Below, piece by piece: positions 1-10,587 of a stretch of 64,000 nucleotides of DNA. Below the pieces are notes generated by a model, which saw nothing but the letters and a program-made list of their open reading frames with translations, was not told the origin of the DNA and did no database searches. Within the stretch, counting starts at the first letter, position 1, and every line of letters starts with the position of its first letter. The stretch spans positions 44,068 through 108,067 of the forward strand of contig NZ_JYIV01000017.1 in assembly GCF_000956405.1 (NCBI RefSeq), in the 5' to 3' direction. Both the position numbers and the translations under genes were made by a program. The DNA is from Microbacterium oxydans. GTDB lineage: Bacteria; Actinomycetota; Actinomycetes; Actinomycetales; Microbacteriaceae.

Positions 1-1260
<1,260 letters not shown>

Positions 1261-1458
1261 CGGCGTCCCCCGAACGCATGATCTTTCGACGGATGCAGGA
1301 GGTCTGCGCGACGCCTCTTCCTGCATCCGTACTCAGTTCATGCAGGTGAGCGGAGCGGTAGTCGTCAGACCGCACACAGCCGGCCGCTCCGTCGTTGCGA
1401 TTACGCTGGTCCGCGGGGGACGGCCGCGTCGCGGGTCCCCGAACGAGGGAGCCTACCG

Positions 1459-2544
1459 ATGACCGAGTCCTCCACGCCGGACCTGCGGACGATCTCCGCC
1501 CCACCGCCTCCGCCCGGTCCCGCGCACACGCCCGCACCTGCCGCCGCACCCACGAACGCCGCCCCCACCGATGCCGAGATCCACCGCGCGATCGAGGTGC
1601 TGCGAGTCATCTCCACCTCGTACTCCGCGAAGATGGTCGGCCAGGAGCGCCTGCGAACCAGCCTGCTCGTGGCTCTGATCGCCGGCGGGCACATCCTCCT
1701 GGAGAGCGTGCCGGGACTCGCCAAGACCACTGCGGCGAGCACCCTCGCCGACACCGTGAAGGCGCAGTTCAAGCGCATCCAGTGCACCCCCGACCTGCTG
1801 CCGAGCGACATCACGGGCAACCAGATCTACGATGCGGCGACCGGCTCGTTCCGCACCGTGCTCGGCCCCGTGCACGCGAACTTCGTGCTGCTCGACGAGA
1901 TCAACCGCTCCAGCGCGAAGACCCAGAGCGCCATGCTCGAGGCCATGCAGGAGCACCAGACCACGATCGGCGGAGAGATCCACCACCTGCCCAAGCCGTT
2001 CCTCGTGATCGCGACGCAGAACCCGATCGAGCAGGAGGGCACGTACGAGCTGCCCGAGGCGCAGATGGACCGCTTCCTGCTCAAGGAGATCGTCGAGTAC
2101 CCGAGCCCCACCGAGGAGCTCGAAGTGCTCAGCCGCATCGACTCCGGCGTGCTCGACCCCGACCGGCACGTGACCAGCGCCGTCAGCCTCGACGACGTGC
2201 ACCTGCTGCAGGACGTGGCGAGCCGCATCTACGTCGACCCCGCGATCCGCAACTACATCGTGTCGATCGCCTACGTCACCCGCAATCCCGCTCCGTACAT
2301 CGGCGAGGAGCGCGCCCGCTTCATCAAGTACGGCGCGAGTCCGCGCGCGAGCATCGCCTTCCTGCAGGCCTCGCGCGCGCTGGCCCTCCTCAAGGGACGA
2401 GCGCACGTGCTGCCCGAGGACATCCGCGAGCTGCGTCACCTGATCCTCCGGCACCGCGTGCTGCTGACCTTCGAGGCCGACGCCGAGGGCATCCGCAGCG
2501 AGGAGATCATCGACCAGATCTTCGCCTCGGTCCCCACGCCCTGA
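1459..2544 (+). CDS. MoxR-family AAA+ ATPase
   Basis: 361 residues. After a Pro/Ala-rich leader (1-35) comes a MoxR AAA+ module: Walker A SVPGLAKTT near residue 80 and Walker B VLLDEINRS near 140, followed by sensor and lid regions. MoxR ATPases act as chaperones that help assemble or activate protein complexes, usually working with VWA-domain partners, which are encoded directly downstream. An upstream promoter is plausible (TACGCT at 1402-1407), and GAGGGAG at 1445-1451 is a good Shine-Dalgarno for ATG 1459. First gene of a Bat-like operon reaching at least 5960. Confidence 0.93.
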   Translation: MTESSTPDLRTISAPPPPPGPAHTPAPAAAPTNAAPTDAEIHRAIEVLRVISTSYSAKMVGQERLRTSLLVALIAGGHILLESVPGLAKTTAASTLADTVKAQFKRIQCTPDLLPSDITGNQIYDAATGSFRTVLGPVHANFVLLDEINRSSAKTQSAMLEAMQEHQTTIGGEIHHLPKPFLVIATQNPIEQEGTYELPEAQMDRFLLKEIVEYPSPTEELEVLSRIDSGVLDPDRHVTSAVSLDDVHLLQDVASRIYVDPAIRNYIVSIAYVTRNPAPYIGEERARFIKYGASPRASIAFLQASRALALLKGRAHVLPEDIRELRHLILRHRVLLTFEADAEGIRSEEIIDQIFASVPTP

Positions 2545-2571
2545 CCCGGGCGACCTCGGACACACCGCCAC

Positions 2572-3459
2572 ATGGCCAGCCTGATCACGCAGGTGAAGAG
2601 CAAGCTCTTCATCCACTCGACGCGCAAGTCGCTGCACGCGCTCGACGGCGCCTACGCGTCGCTGCTGCGTGGGCGGAGCCTCGACTTCGAAGACCTGCGC
2701 AAGTACGAGTACGGCGATCAGGTGCGCGACATCGACTGGCGTGCGACCGCCCGACTGGGGACGCCGCTCGTGAAGCGCTCGCGCGCCACGCGCATGCACA
2801 CCGTGTTGTTCGCGGTCGACACAGGGCGCTCGATGTCGGCCCTCGCGGCGGACGAGCAGTCGAAGAAGCAACTGGCGATCCTCGCCACGGGAGTGCTCGG
2901 CGTGCTGACCCTGCGTCACGGCGACGACTTCACCATGATCTACGGCGACTCCTCGAAGGTGCGCCGCCTCGCGCCCGGCCGCAGCGAGGGCGCACTCGAA
3001 CATGCGCTGCGCACGATCGACAGGGCCGTGGACGAGAGCAGCGCCCCGAGCGACCGCGACGCCCTGCTCTCGTTCGTCACCCGCACGATCGCCCGCCGCA
3101 TGATCGTGGTGGTGATCACCGACGAGGCTCCCCTCACGAGCGAGACCGAGCGGATGCTGCGTCGACTACGTGTGCAGCACGACGTGCTGTGGCTCACACT
3201 GCGTGACGCCGAGCCTGTGCTCGATCACGCCACAGGACGCATCCGCAGCGACGTCGACAGCCGGTGGCAGGTGCCGGGCTTCGTGCAGGGCGACCGGGAG
3301 ATCGTGCAGGAGCTGACCGCCCAGCGAGAGGCCGATGCCGCTTACCTCGACGAGCTGCTCACCCGCATGGAGATCAGCCACTCCACGTTGGAGGGGCAGG
3401 ATCACGCCATCGCCCAGCTGCTGACGTTGCTGAATCGGAGGTCGAATGCCCGGCTCTGA
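2572..3459 (+). CDS. DUF58 domain protein of the MoxR/VWA operon
   Basis: 295 residues. The diagnostic DUF58 motif YEYGDQVRDIDWRATAR is at about residues 45-61, followed by a VWA-like fold (VLFAVDTGRSMSAL near 80) whose metal-site residues are partly kept. DUF58 proteins are nearly always encoded beside MoxR ATPases and VWA proteins and are thought to be part of the same membrane-associated complex. Starts 27 bases after the moxR stop; its 3' end overlaps the next gene by 14 bases, so translation is coupled. Confidence 0.92.
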   Translation: MASLITQVKSKLFIHSTRKSLHALDGAYASLLRGRSLDFEDLRKYEYGDQVRDIDWRATARLGTPLVKRSRATRMHTVLFAVDTGRSMSALAADEQSKKQLAILATGVLGVLTLRHGDDFTMIYGDSSKVRRLAPGRSEGALEHALRTIDRAVDESSAPSDRDALLSFVTRTIARRMIVVVITDEAPLTSETERMLRRLRVQHDVLWLTLRDAEPVLDHATGRIRSDVDSRWQVPGFVQGDREIVQELTAQREADAAYLDELLTRMEISHSTLEGQDHAIAQLLTLLNRRSNARL

Positions 3460-3937
3460 CGACCTCTACCCGCCGGCCCAGTACGGCTGGGGGTGGATGC
3501 TGCTCGCGATCGGCATCCTCGCCCTGCTGGTGCTCGGCGCGTGGCTGTTGATCGTGCTCACGCGACCCCGTCGGGCCCTGGCGACCGTGGACCCGAACGC
3601 GGGGCAGGCTCCGCTGATCATCGACGTGCTGTCGCAGCTGCGCACCGAGTATCAGGCGCGCATCCAGCAGATCGAGACCGACTACCGGGAACGGCGCCTG
3701 TCGGCTCGGCAGGCGAACGTCGAGCTGAGCCGGGTCGTGCGCGCCTTCGTGAACGAGTACAGCGGCCTGGAGGCGCCGGTGCTCGCGCTCGACGACCTGG
3801 TGGCACGCGGCGTCCACCCCGCACTCATCGACGCGCTCGGCAGGCACTACTATCCGAGCATCTTCCGGCCCGGCCCGGTGATCGACCCCATCGCCGGCGC
3901 CGAGGCGGCCAGGACGGTGGTGCGCACGTGGCACTAG
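3446..3937 (+). CDS. Single-pass membrane protein of the Bat-like operon (DUF4381-like)
   Basis: 163 residues with one strong transmembrane helix at about 15-38 (LLAIGILALLVLGAWLLIVL), then a cytosolic helical domain rich in Arg and Glu. Position between DUF58 and the first VWA gene matches the DUF4381-like component of Bat-type operons, though I recognise it from context more than from sequence. ATG 3446 overlaps the DUF58 gene by 14 bases and the following VWA gene starts 10 bases before this gene's end. Confidence 0.75.
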   Translation: MPGSDDLYPPAQYGWGWMLLAIGILALLVLGAWLLIVLTRPRRALATVDPNAGQAPLIIDVLSQLRTEYQARIQQIETDYRERRLSARQANVELSRVVRAFVNEYSGLEAPVLALDDLVARGVHPALIDALGRHYYPSIFRPGPVIDPIAGAEAARTVVRTWH

Positions 3938-4914
3938 CGAACATCTGGATGCTGGTCGCCGCGGTCGCCGTCGTGGTGGTCGCACTCGCGGTCGGGCTCA
4001 TCCTCGGCCTCCGACGCGAGGGACGCGCCGGAGGTGGCGGTGCCGCCCGCGTCGCCCGAGCGGAACGCCTGCGGACACTGCCGTCCTTCCGCCGCGCCCT
4101 GACGCGCAGGGCGCTCGCGCTCTCCGGCATCCTCGCGCTCGGCGCAGCCGCCGCGATCGTGTCGGGAGTGGTGGCCGCGCGGCCGATGTCGGCGCAAACC
4201 GTGCAGCCCGTCAACACCAGCCGCGACATCATGCTGTGCCTCGATGTCTCCGGCTCCATGACCGAGGTCGACGTCGAGGTGCTGAACGTCTTCGACGAGC
4301 TGTTGGACAGCTTCGAGGGAGAGCGCATCGGCCTGACGATCTTCAACAGCTCGCCCGTGCAGATCTTCCCCCTGACCGACGACTACGACTTCATCCGCGA
4401 GCACCTGGCCAGCATGACCGAGAGCTTCGACTTCGTCGACCGCGTTCCGGAGCACTGGATCGGCACGCTCAACGGCAACGGCGCCTCCCTGATCGGTGAC
4501 GGCCTGGCCGCCTGCGCGATGGGCTTCGACCACCCCGACGACGAGCGTTCGCGCTCGGTGATCTTCGCCACCGACAACGAGGTCAACGGCGCCTCGATCG
4601 TGACGCTGGAGGAAGCCGCCGCCTACGCCGCCTCGAAGGACGTGCGGGTCTTCGCGCTGAACCCCGTCCAGGGCAAGGACGCAGACGTGAGCGCCGAGCT
4701 CAGTGCGGCAGCAGAGGCGACGGGGGGCGCGGCGTTCGGACTGCGCGACACGACCACCGTCTCCGACATCGTGGACCAGGTGCAGGAGCAGGACGCGACC
4801 GAGCTTCGCGGAGAGGCCCAGGTGGTCTGGACCGACACCCCGAACCTGTGGATCGTGGTGCTCTGCCTCAGCGTGCTCGGGTTCGTCGTGGTGCTGTGGA
4901 GGGTACGACTGTGA
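3928..4914 (+). CDS. VWA-domain membrane protein (BatA-like)
   Basis: 328 residues from GTG 3928, chosen because it overlaps the previous stop as elsewhere in this operon. Membrane helices at about 5-28 and 66-90, then an extracytoplasmic von Willebrand A domain with the MIDAS motif DVSGSM near residue 109, then a C-terminal helix (LWIVVLCLSVLGFVVVLW). Resembles BatA/BatB: two N-terminal helices, a VWA, a final helix. Probably forms a membrane complex with the MoxR and DUF58 products. The reading frame is open further upstream to 3493, but that section only shadows the preceding gene. Confidence 0.88.
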   Translation: MALANIWMLVAAVAVVVVALAVGLILGLRREGRAGGGGAARVARAERLRTLPSFRRALTRRALALSGILALGAAAAIVSGVVAARPMSAQTVQPVNTSRDIMLCLDVSGSMTEVDVEVLNVFDELLDSFEGERIGLTIFNSSPVQIFPLTDDYDFIREHLASMTESFDFVDRVPEHWIGTLNGNGASLIGDGLAACAMGFDHPDDERSRSVIFATDNEVNGASIVTLEEAAAYAASKDVRVFALNPVQGKDADVSAELSAAAEATGGAAFGLRDTTTVSDIVDQVQEQDATELRGEAQVVWTDTPNLWIVVLCLSVLGFVVVLWRVRL

Positions 4915-5960
4915 TCTTCCAACCCGTGCTCAACCCGCTGCTGATCGCTCTGCTGTGCGCACCGGTCCTCGCCGTGGCCGTCTGGGTGCTCGTCCGTCCG
5001 CCGAAGTCTGGAAGCGTGCCGATCACGGACGGGCGCGCACTCGCCGGACATCGTGCGCTGTGGGCCATGCGTCTGCTGCTGGTGCTCGCCTGCGTCGCGC
5101 TCCTGCTGCGTCCCGGCATTCCCGGCGGAGCCACGCAGACCCTCGCGACCGACACCGACATCGTGTTGGTGGTCGACACCACGGCGAGCATCGTGGCCGA
5201 GGACTGGGGCGACGGGGAACCGCGGCTCGACGGCATCCGCGAAGACGTGCGCGCGCTCGTGGAGGAGTACCCGGGAGCACGCTTCGCACTCATCACCTCG
5301 GATGCCTCCGCACAGCTGCGGGTTCCACTGACCACGGATACCACCGCGCTCCTGGGTTCGCTGCAGGTGCTGCGCCCCGAGGTCACCAGCCAGTCACGCG
5401 GAAGCTCGATCGGCATCGCCGCTCCGCTGCTTTCCGAGACGCTCGCGTCGGCGGCCGAGTCCTCCCCTGACCGCTCGCGCATGGTCTTCTATCTCGGCGA
5501 CGGGGAGCAGACGGTCGATACCGCACCCGAGTCGTTCGGCTCCAGCGCGAAGTACACGGACTCGGGGGCGGTGTTCGGGTACGGCACGGCCGAGGGCGGG
5601 CCGATGCGCATCACCACGGGGGGAGTCTCGGACCAGGCGGGCGACTACATCCAGTACCAGGGTGCGGACGCGCGGTCGGTGATCGATGAGTCGAATCTCC
5701 AGGCCATCGCCGACGACCTCGGCGTGGAGTACTCGCACCGCACGGCTGACGCTGCGCCGCCGCTTCCCGCTGCCCCGTCGACCACCACCGACTATGCCGA
5801 TTCGGGCGAGGTCGGCAACCTGGTGGAGCTGTACTGGATCGCGGCTCTCGTCATCCTCGCCATCCTCGGCATCGAGCTCACCCGGGCCACGATGCTGATC
5901 GCGCGGCTCCGACGACTCCGCGCCCCGAGGCACGTCTCGAGCTCCCGAAGCGGCGACTGA
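4911..5960 (+). CDS. Second VWA-domain membrane protein (BatB-like)
   Basis: 349 residues from GTG 4911; GTGA at 4911-4914 overlaps the previous stop. Hydrophobic helices at about 5-27 and 48-67, a VWA domain with a MIDAS-like DTTAS near residue 86 (the last Ser of DxSxS is kept but the middle Ser is Thr), and a C-terminal helix at about 307-330 (LYWIAALVILAILGIELT). Completes the moxR-DUF58-DUF4381-VWA-VWA set. The MIDAS change does not prove loss of metal binding. Confidence 0.87.
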   Translation: MIFQPVLNPLLIALLCAPVLAVAVWVLVRPPKSGSVPITDGRALAGHRALWAMRLLLVLACVALLLRPGIPGGATQTLATDTDIVLVVDTTASIVAEDWGDGEPRLDGIREDVRALVEEYPGARFALITSDASAQLRVPLTTDTTALLGSLQVLRPEVTSQSRGSSIGIAAPLLSETLASAAESSPDRSRMVFYLGDGEQTVDTAPESFGSSAKYTDSGAVFGYGTAEGGPMRITTGGVSDQAGDYIQYQGADARSVIDESNLQAIADDLGVEYSHRTADAAPPLPAAPSTTTDYADSGEVGNLVELYWIAALVILAILGIELTRATMLIARLRRLRAPRHVSSSRSGD

Positions 5961-5966
5961 CCGGCG

Positions 5967-5993
5967 ACAATACGGGATTTCGGATGGTATTGT
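5967..5993. promoter_or_regulatory. Inverted repeat ACAATAC-N13-GTATTGT, candidate operator
   Basis: Perfect 7-base arms, ACAATAC at 5967-5973 and GTATTGT at 5987-5993, sit in the AT-rich gap just after the VWA operon and upstream of the secreted PKD/LamG gene. In this GC-rich background such an A/T-rich palindrome is unusual, so an operator or promoter element is likely. No -35/-10 pair can be assigned with certainty. Confidence 0.4.
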
Positions 5994-5999
5994 GTTACC

Positions 6000-6150
6000 T
6001 GTCGTGGACTGTCCTGGTCCCGACGGGGGTTCGCAGAGGTCGTGACGACCGCGGAAACACATGGGCTTGGGGAAGCTCCCGCGGTTCGGATCGCCCTGCG
6101 ATGTCATGCTGGCGCGCGCGTCGGCACCGGATTCACTGGGGAAGCAAAAC
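6000..6150 (+). promoter_or_regulatory. Structured 5' leader of the secreted LamG/PKD protein
   Basis: About 150 bases between the candidate promoter and ATG 6151. ACCGCGG (6048-6054) pairs with CCGCGGT (6079-6085), enclosing a second hairpin GGGCTT/AAGCTC with a GGGG loop (6063-6078). An alternative hairpin GGTCG-TGA-CGACC (6038-6050) would compete with the first stem, so two mutually exclusive folds exist. I cannot match it to a known riboswitch class. Confidence 0.3.
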
Positions 6151-9100
6151 ATGGGGAACAAGCGTGTTCTGAAGCGCGCCCGGAAGACCGTCATCGCGAC
6201 GGTCGTCGGAGCATTGATCGTGAGCGGGCTCGGATCGTTCGGCGGTGGAGCCGCGGTCGCCGCGGACGCACCACCGACACTGCCACCGCTGCTGCAACGT
6301 GACGGCGACGTCGTCACGTCTGATCCGATCCCGACCGTGCAGATCGACAACGGGTACGTCTGGGCACAGACGACCGTCGGCTCGACGGTTTACGCGGTCG
6401 GAAAGTTCGACAACGCCCGCGAGCCGAAGGCCGCCCCGGGGACAGCGCTGACGGCACGCTCGAACGTGCTCGCGTATGACATCGTCACGGGTGCACTCCT
6501 GCCGTTCGCCCCGAAGGTCAACGGGGTGATCAAGGCCGTCGCCGCGTCGCCGGACGGCTCCCGCATCTACATCGGCGGCTCGTTCAACAAGGTCAACGGC
6601 AAGGACCGCTGGAACATCGCCGCGATCGACGCGAAGACAGGCGAGCTCGTCCCGGGCTTCGTGCCCTCCATCGGCGGATCCGGCGTCTACGCGCTGGCGA
6701 CGTCGGGGACGACCGTCTACGCCGGCGGCCTGTTCACCCAGGCCAACGGCACTCCACGGAAGAACCTGGCCGCCTTCGACACCACGAACGGCGCCCTCCG
6801 GCCCTGGGCTCCGCAGACCGACCTCCAGGTCGATGCGATGGTCATGGACCCTGCCGGTGCGGACACGATCGTGGGCGGACGCTTCTCCCAGGTCAACGGC
6901 AACACCGAGATGCGGGGCAGCGCCTCCGTCGACAAGACCACCGGAGCACTGAACACCGAGTGGGAGCTGGCGAAGACGGTGAAGAACGGCGCGGGGTCGG
7001 GCATCTACGCCGGCAAGGCCGGGACCTTCGGTCTCGCCGCGGATGCCACCGGGGTGTACGGCACCGGGTGGGGCTTCGCCGACGCCGCGACCGGCAGCCT
7101 CGAGGGCACCTTCGCCGCCGAGGCCGGTACCGGCAAGGTGCGCTGGATCGCGGACTGCATCGGCGACCACTACGGCGTGTATTCCACAGGCAAGGTCGTC
7201 TACACGACCAGCCACACCCACACCTGCGAGACCCTGGGTCTCCACCCCGAGCAGGCTCCGCGCGTGCACCGGTACTCCGAGGCGTACTCCGCCGACGCCC
7301 GCGGCACGCTGGCCCCCCAGCCCGCCGCGCCCGGCCGCAAGGACTGGGGCGGTACGGCGGCACCGTCGCCGTACGCCTGGTCTCCGGACTGGGCTGTCGG
7401 TGTGACCACCGGCCTGGGTCAGGCCGGTCTCTCCATCACCGGCACGGGGAACATGATCTCCATCGGCGGCGAGTTCCGCTCGGTCAACAACGGCCAGTTC
7501 GAGGGCCTCGTACGGTTCTCGACGACTCCTCCCGGTGGCGCGAAGGACGGCCCCCGCCTCTCCGGGGACAAGTGGGCGCCGACGGCGACCTCGCTCCCCT
7601 CGGGTGCCGTGAAGGTCTCGATCCCGGCCAACTGGGATCGAGACGACCTCACGCTCACCTACGAACTGCGCCGCGCCGGCTCGACCACTCCGCTGTTCAC
7701 CACCAAGGCGGACTCCACCTGGTGGAACCTGCCCGCCGTCACGTTCGAGGACACGACGGCTCCGGCCGGCTCGCAGCAGAAGTACACCTTCACGGCCACC
7801 GACAGCAACGGCAACACGGTCACGAGCAAGACCGCGACCGCCACCGTGGGCGCGGCGACACCGGCGTACTCCCGTGCCGTGCTCGCCGACGCCCCTCAGC
7901 TCTACTACCCGCTGGGGACAGTGGCCCAGGACCTCGCCGGCACGAACAACCCGATCTTCCGCTCGGGAACGAAGCCGCTGTCGTCGGACGGGGGCGCGAC
8001 GGTGCTCGACGGCACCGACACCGGTCGTGTCGACACCACCACGAAGATGCCCGCGCCGACCACGTACTCGGCCGAGATGTGGTTCCAGACATCGACGACG
8101 ACCGGCGGCCTGCTGTTCGACTTCGAGAGCTCGGCCGCAGGCTTCTCGCGGAATCATGATCGGAACGTCTACCTGTCGAACGACGGGCGCCTGAACTTCG
8201 GGGTGTACGACGGCGGCACGAAGGTCATCACGACAAAGGCCGCGTACAACGACGACAAGTGGCACCACGTCGTCGCGTCCGTGAGCCCCGAGGGGATGAA
8301 GCTCTTCGTCGACGGGCAGCTCAACGACCAGATCGCCGGTGTGACCAACGGCCAGGACTACCAGGGCTTCTGGAAGATCGGCAGCGGGAAGCTCGCCAAC
8401 TGGCCCAACGCACCGAAGTCGGTGTCCCTGACCGGCAACATCGACGAGTTCGCCGTGTACCCCTACGGTCTGAGCGCCGCGCAGGTCAAGACGCACTACA
8501 GCGTGGGCAACGGCTCCACCGCCCCCGTCGCCGCCTTCACCGCCACCGCGAAGGGCGTCGATGCGGCCTTCGACGCGAGCACGTCCGTGCCGCCCGGCTC
8601 CACCACGATCTCGGACTACCGCTGGGACTTCGGCGACGGCTCGACGGGCACCGGCAAGACTCCGACGCACACGTACACGAAGCCCGGCACCTACCAGGTC
8701 AAGCTCACGATCACCGACAGCCAGGGGCTCGTGGGGTCCGTCACGAAGCCGGTCCTCGTACAGGGAGCCAACGCTGCCCCTACGGCCTCGTTCACGCTCG
8801 CGACGACCGGTCGGTCGGTGTCGGTCGACGCCTCGGCATCTGCGGACTCCGACGGCACCATCAGCGGCTACCGCTGGGACTGGGGTGACGGTACGACCGG
8901 TGACGGTGCGGTCGCGAACCACACCTACGCGTCGGCGGGAACGCGCACGGTGACGCTCACCGTGACCGATGACCTGGGCGGCGTGGCGACCACGACGAAG
9001 GAATCCACCGTGAACGAGCCCGCCGCTGTCGCGAGTGATGAGTTCGAGCAGCCGTCCGGTCGAGGTTGGGGGAACGCGCTCGTGGGCGGCGCCTGGAAGA

Positions 9101-9639
9101 TCACCGGCGGGTCGACCCTCACGACGAGTGTCGCCGGCGGAGCGGGCGCGCTCAACCTGGCCGCGGGCGACACCCGCCACGCGACGCTCAACGAGCCCTC
9201 GATCGCAGACCCGATCCTTCAGACGACGTTCCGCGTCGACCAGGCTGCGGCGACCGGAGGGGCCTACATCGGCGTCATCGCACGCGATTCCGCCGCCGGC
9301 CGCTACCTCGTGCGCGCCTGGCTCCGCCCCGACGGCAGCGTCTGGCTCGTCGCGCACCGCGACGGAACCGTGCTCGCCACCAAGGCCGTCTCCGGAGTCA
9401 CCTTCGAAGCGAACGGTTCGTACACGCTCAAGGTGTCCGTGACGGGCACTGCACAGGCCACGATCGGCGCGAAGATCTGGACGACCGGAGCCACGGAGCC
9501 TGCCGACTGGCAGTTGAAGGCGTCGGACAATGCAGCGCTCCCCGCAGGCGGAGTGGGCCTGAGCGGCAACCGCTCCGGCAGCTCGACGACAGCACTCGGC
9601 GTGGCCTTCGACACGTTCCGCGTCACCACGGCCGAGTAG
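6151..9639 (+). CDS. Large secreted LamG/PKD-domain protein with beta-propeller-like N terminus
   Basis: 1162 residues from ATG 6151 (GGGGAAG just upstream); the frame is open to 6061 but this start gives a normal signal peptide: basic KRVLKRARK, a hydrophobic core and cleavage near GAAVAADA (about residue 38). Residues 50-470 contain repeated VYxGGxFxxVNG-type blades, as in secreted delta-60-like propellers. Next come a fibronectin-like stretch (~490-590), a LamG/concanavalin domain (~600-785) and two PKD domains (~795-885 and ~890-970, each with a YRWDxGDG core). The last 180 residues form another lectin-like sandwich (DEFEQPSGRGWG). Likely binds extracellular or cell-wall glycans. No LPXTG sorting signal is seen. 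Confidence 0.85.
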   Translation: MGNKRVLKRARKTVIATVVGALIVSGLGSFGGGAAVAADAPPTLPPLLQRDGDVVTSDPIPTVQIDNGYVWAQTTVGSTVYAVGKFDNAREPKAAPGTALTARSNVLAYDIVTGALLPFAPKVNGVIKAVAASPDGSRIYIGGSFNKVNGKDRWNIAAIDAKTGELVPGFVPSIGGSGVYALATSGTTVYAGGLFTQANGTPRKNLAAFDTTNGALRPWAPQTDLQVDAMVMDPAGADTIVGGRFSQVNGNTEMRGSASVDKTTGALNTEWELAKTVKNGAGSGIYAGKAGTFGLAADATGVYGTGWGFADAATGSLEGTFAAEAGTGKVRWIADCIGDHYGVYSTGKVVYTTSHTHTCETLGLHPEQAPRVHRYSEAYSADARGTLAPQPAAPGRKDWGGTAAPSPYAWSPDWAVGVTTGLGQAGLSITGTGNMISIGGEFRSVNNGQFEGLVRFSTTPPGGAKDGPRLSGDKWAPTATSLPSGAVKVSIPANWDRDDLTLTYELRRAGSTTPLFTTKADSTWWNLPAVTFEDTTAPAGSQQKYTFTATDSNGNTVTSKTATATVGAATPAYSRAVLADAPQLYYPLGTVAQDLAGTNNPIFRSGTKPLSSDGGATVLDGTDTGRVDTTTKMPAPTTYSAEMWFQTSTTTGGLLFDFESSAAGFSRNHDRNVYLSNDGRLNFGVYDGGTKVITTKAAYNDDKWHHVVASVSPEGMKLFVDGQLNDQIAGVTNGQDYQGFWKIGSGKLANWPNAPKSVSLTGNIDEFAVYPYGLSAAQVKTHYSVGNGSTAPVAAFTATAKGVDAAFDASTSVPPGSTTISDYRWDFGDGSTGTGKTPTHTYTKPGTYQVKLTITDSQGLVGSVTKPVLVQGANAAPTASFTLATTGRSVSVDASASADSDGTISGYRWDWGDGTTGDGAVANHTYASAGTRTVTLTVTDDLGGVATTTKESTVNEPAAVASDEFEQPSGRGWGNALVGGAWKITGGSTLTTSVAGGAGALNLAAGDTRHATLNEPSIADPILQTTFRVDQAAATGGAYIGVIARDSAAGRYLVRAWLRPDGSVWLVAHRDGTVLATKAVSGVTFEANGSYTLKVSVTGTAQATIGAKIWTTGATEPADWQLKASDNAALPAGGVGLSGNRSGSSTTALGVAFDTFRVTTAE

Positions 9640-9655
9640 CGCAGGAGCCGCACGA

Positions 9656-9696
9656 CGACGCAGCCGACCCGGTTCTTCCCCAGGTCGGCTGCGTCG
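9656..9696 (+). terminator. Terminator hairpin after the LamG/PKD gene
   Basis: Perfect 14-base arms CGACGCAGCCGACC (9656-9669) and GGTCGGCTGCGTCG (9683-9696) with a 13-base loop, 17 bases after the stop. There is no T-run, as is common in actinobacteria. Confidence 0.8.
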
Positions 9697-9795
9697 CGTC
9701 CGGAGGTTCCGCGGATAGGATGTTCAGCGCTTCGTCCTGCCGCTTCGAGGACCACGATCCTCGTGCGCAGTAAACGACCGGTGAGGGGGTTGAGC

Positions 9796-10587
9796 GTGGC
9801 AGATCGGTCGGCACGCTCGGTGCCCGAGGCCGGCTCCTCGGCCGCCGTCGACACCGCCACCGAAGGCGCCGCCGCGCTCCTGCGATCGAATCGGCTCCGA
9901 CGCCGCATACGTCTCTGGGTGGCGATCGGGACCCTCCCTCTCACGCTCGCGGCGCTTCTCTTCGTGGGCAAGCTGCTGAGCATGTACGCCTTCGCCCATC
10001 AAGCCATCACCGCGTACGTGGTCGACGACTTCGCCGGGGCCGAGGCATCCGCGCGCGGGCAGGCGTTCCTCAACTGGTTCGAGCCATACAAGGCACCCTT
10101 CAACATCGGCACGGCTCTCGGCGGGGCCGAGCAGCTGCCCGAAGCCCGCGTCCAGCTCGAAGAGGCGCTCGACCTCGCGGCCGGCCTCGAAGTGTGCGCG
10201 GTGCGGATCAACCTCGCCCTGATCATCGAGCGCATGGGCGATGCCGCCCGTGCGGACGGCGACGGCGCGGGCGCAGCGGCGCTCTACGGCGAGGCGCTCG
10301 GAATCACCGTCGACACCCCGGAGGAATGCCGCAGCGAGGAGGCGCAGCAACAGTCTCCCGACCCGCAGCGCGACATGTCCGATGCCCTCGACGGCACGGC
10401 GGACCGGCTGAAGCAGAAGCAGCAGGAGGAGCAGCAGCCCTCACCCCAGCCACAGCCCGGCGAGAAGGAGCAGCCTTCCGAGGACAAGCTCAAGGGCCTC
10501 CAGGACAAGCTCGAGCAGGGCACGCAGGAGCGCGATCAGCAGCAGGGTGACGATCCCGGCGGTTCGGGAACGGAGAAACCCTGGTGA
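9796..10587 (+). CDS. TPR-like membrane protein with charged low-complexity tail (Bat-operon associated)
   Basis: 263 residues from GTG 9796, placed 7 bases after the GAGGGGG Shine-Dalgarno at 9783-9789; a TAGGAT -10 lies at 9716-9721. One helix at about 41-62, then helix pairs resembling degenerate tetratricopeptide repeats (residues 70-170), then a Gln/Glu/Pro/Lys-rich disordered tail (180-263, KQKQQEEQQPSPQPQPGEKE). Bat-type operons usually end with a TPR protein (BatC/BatE), so this is probably the detached distal part of the 1459-5960 operon. Overlaps the next gene by 4 bases. Confidence 0.7.
   Translation: MADRSARSVPEAGSSAAVDTATEGAAALLRSNRLRRRIRLWVAIGTLPLTLAALLFVGKLLSMYAFAHQAITAYVVDDFAGAEASARGQAFLNWFEPYKAPFNIGTALGGAEQLPEARVQLEEALDLAAGLEVCAVRINLALIIERMGDAARADGDGAGAAALYGEALGITVDTPEECRSEEAQQQSPDPQRDMSDALDGTADRLKQKQQEEQQPSPQPQPGEKEQPSEDKLKGLQDKLEQGTQERDQQQGDDPGGSGTEKPW

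Noticed and set aside
6000..6150. c-di-AMP (ydaO-yuaA) riboswitch before the secreted protein
   Set aside because: Some GGGGAAG-like strings fit but the conserved ydaO core and the pseudoknot arrangement cannot be found.
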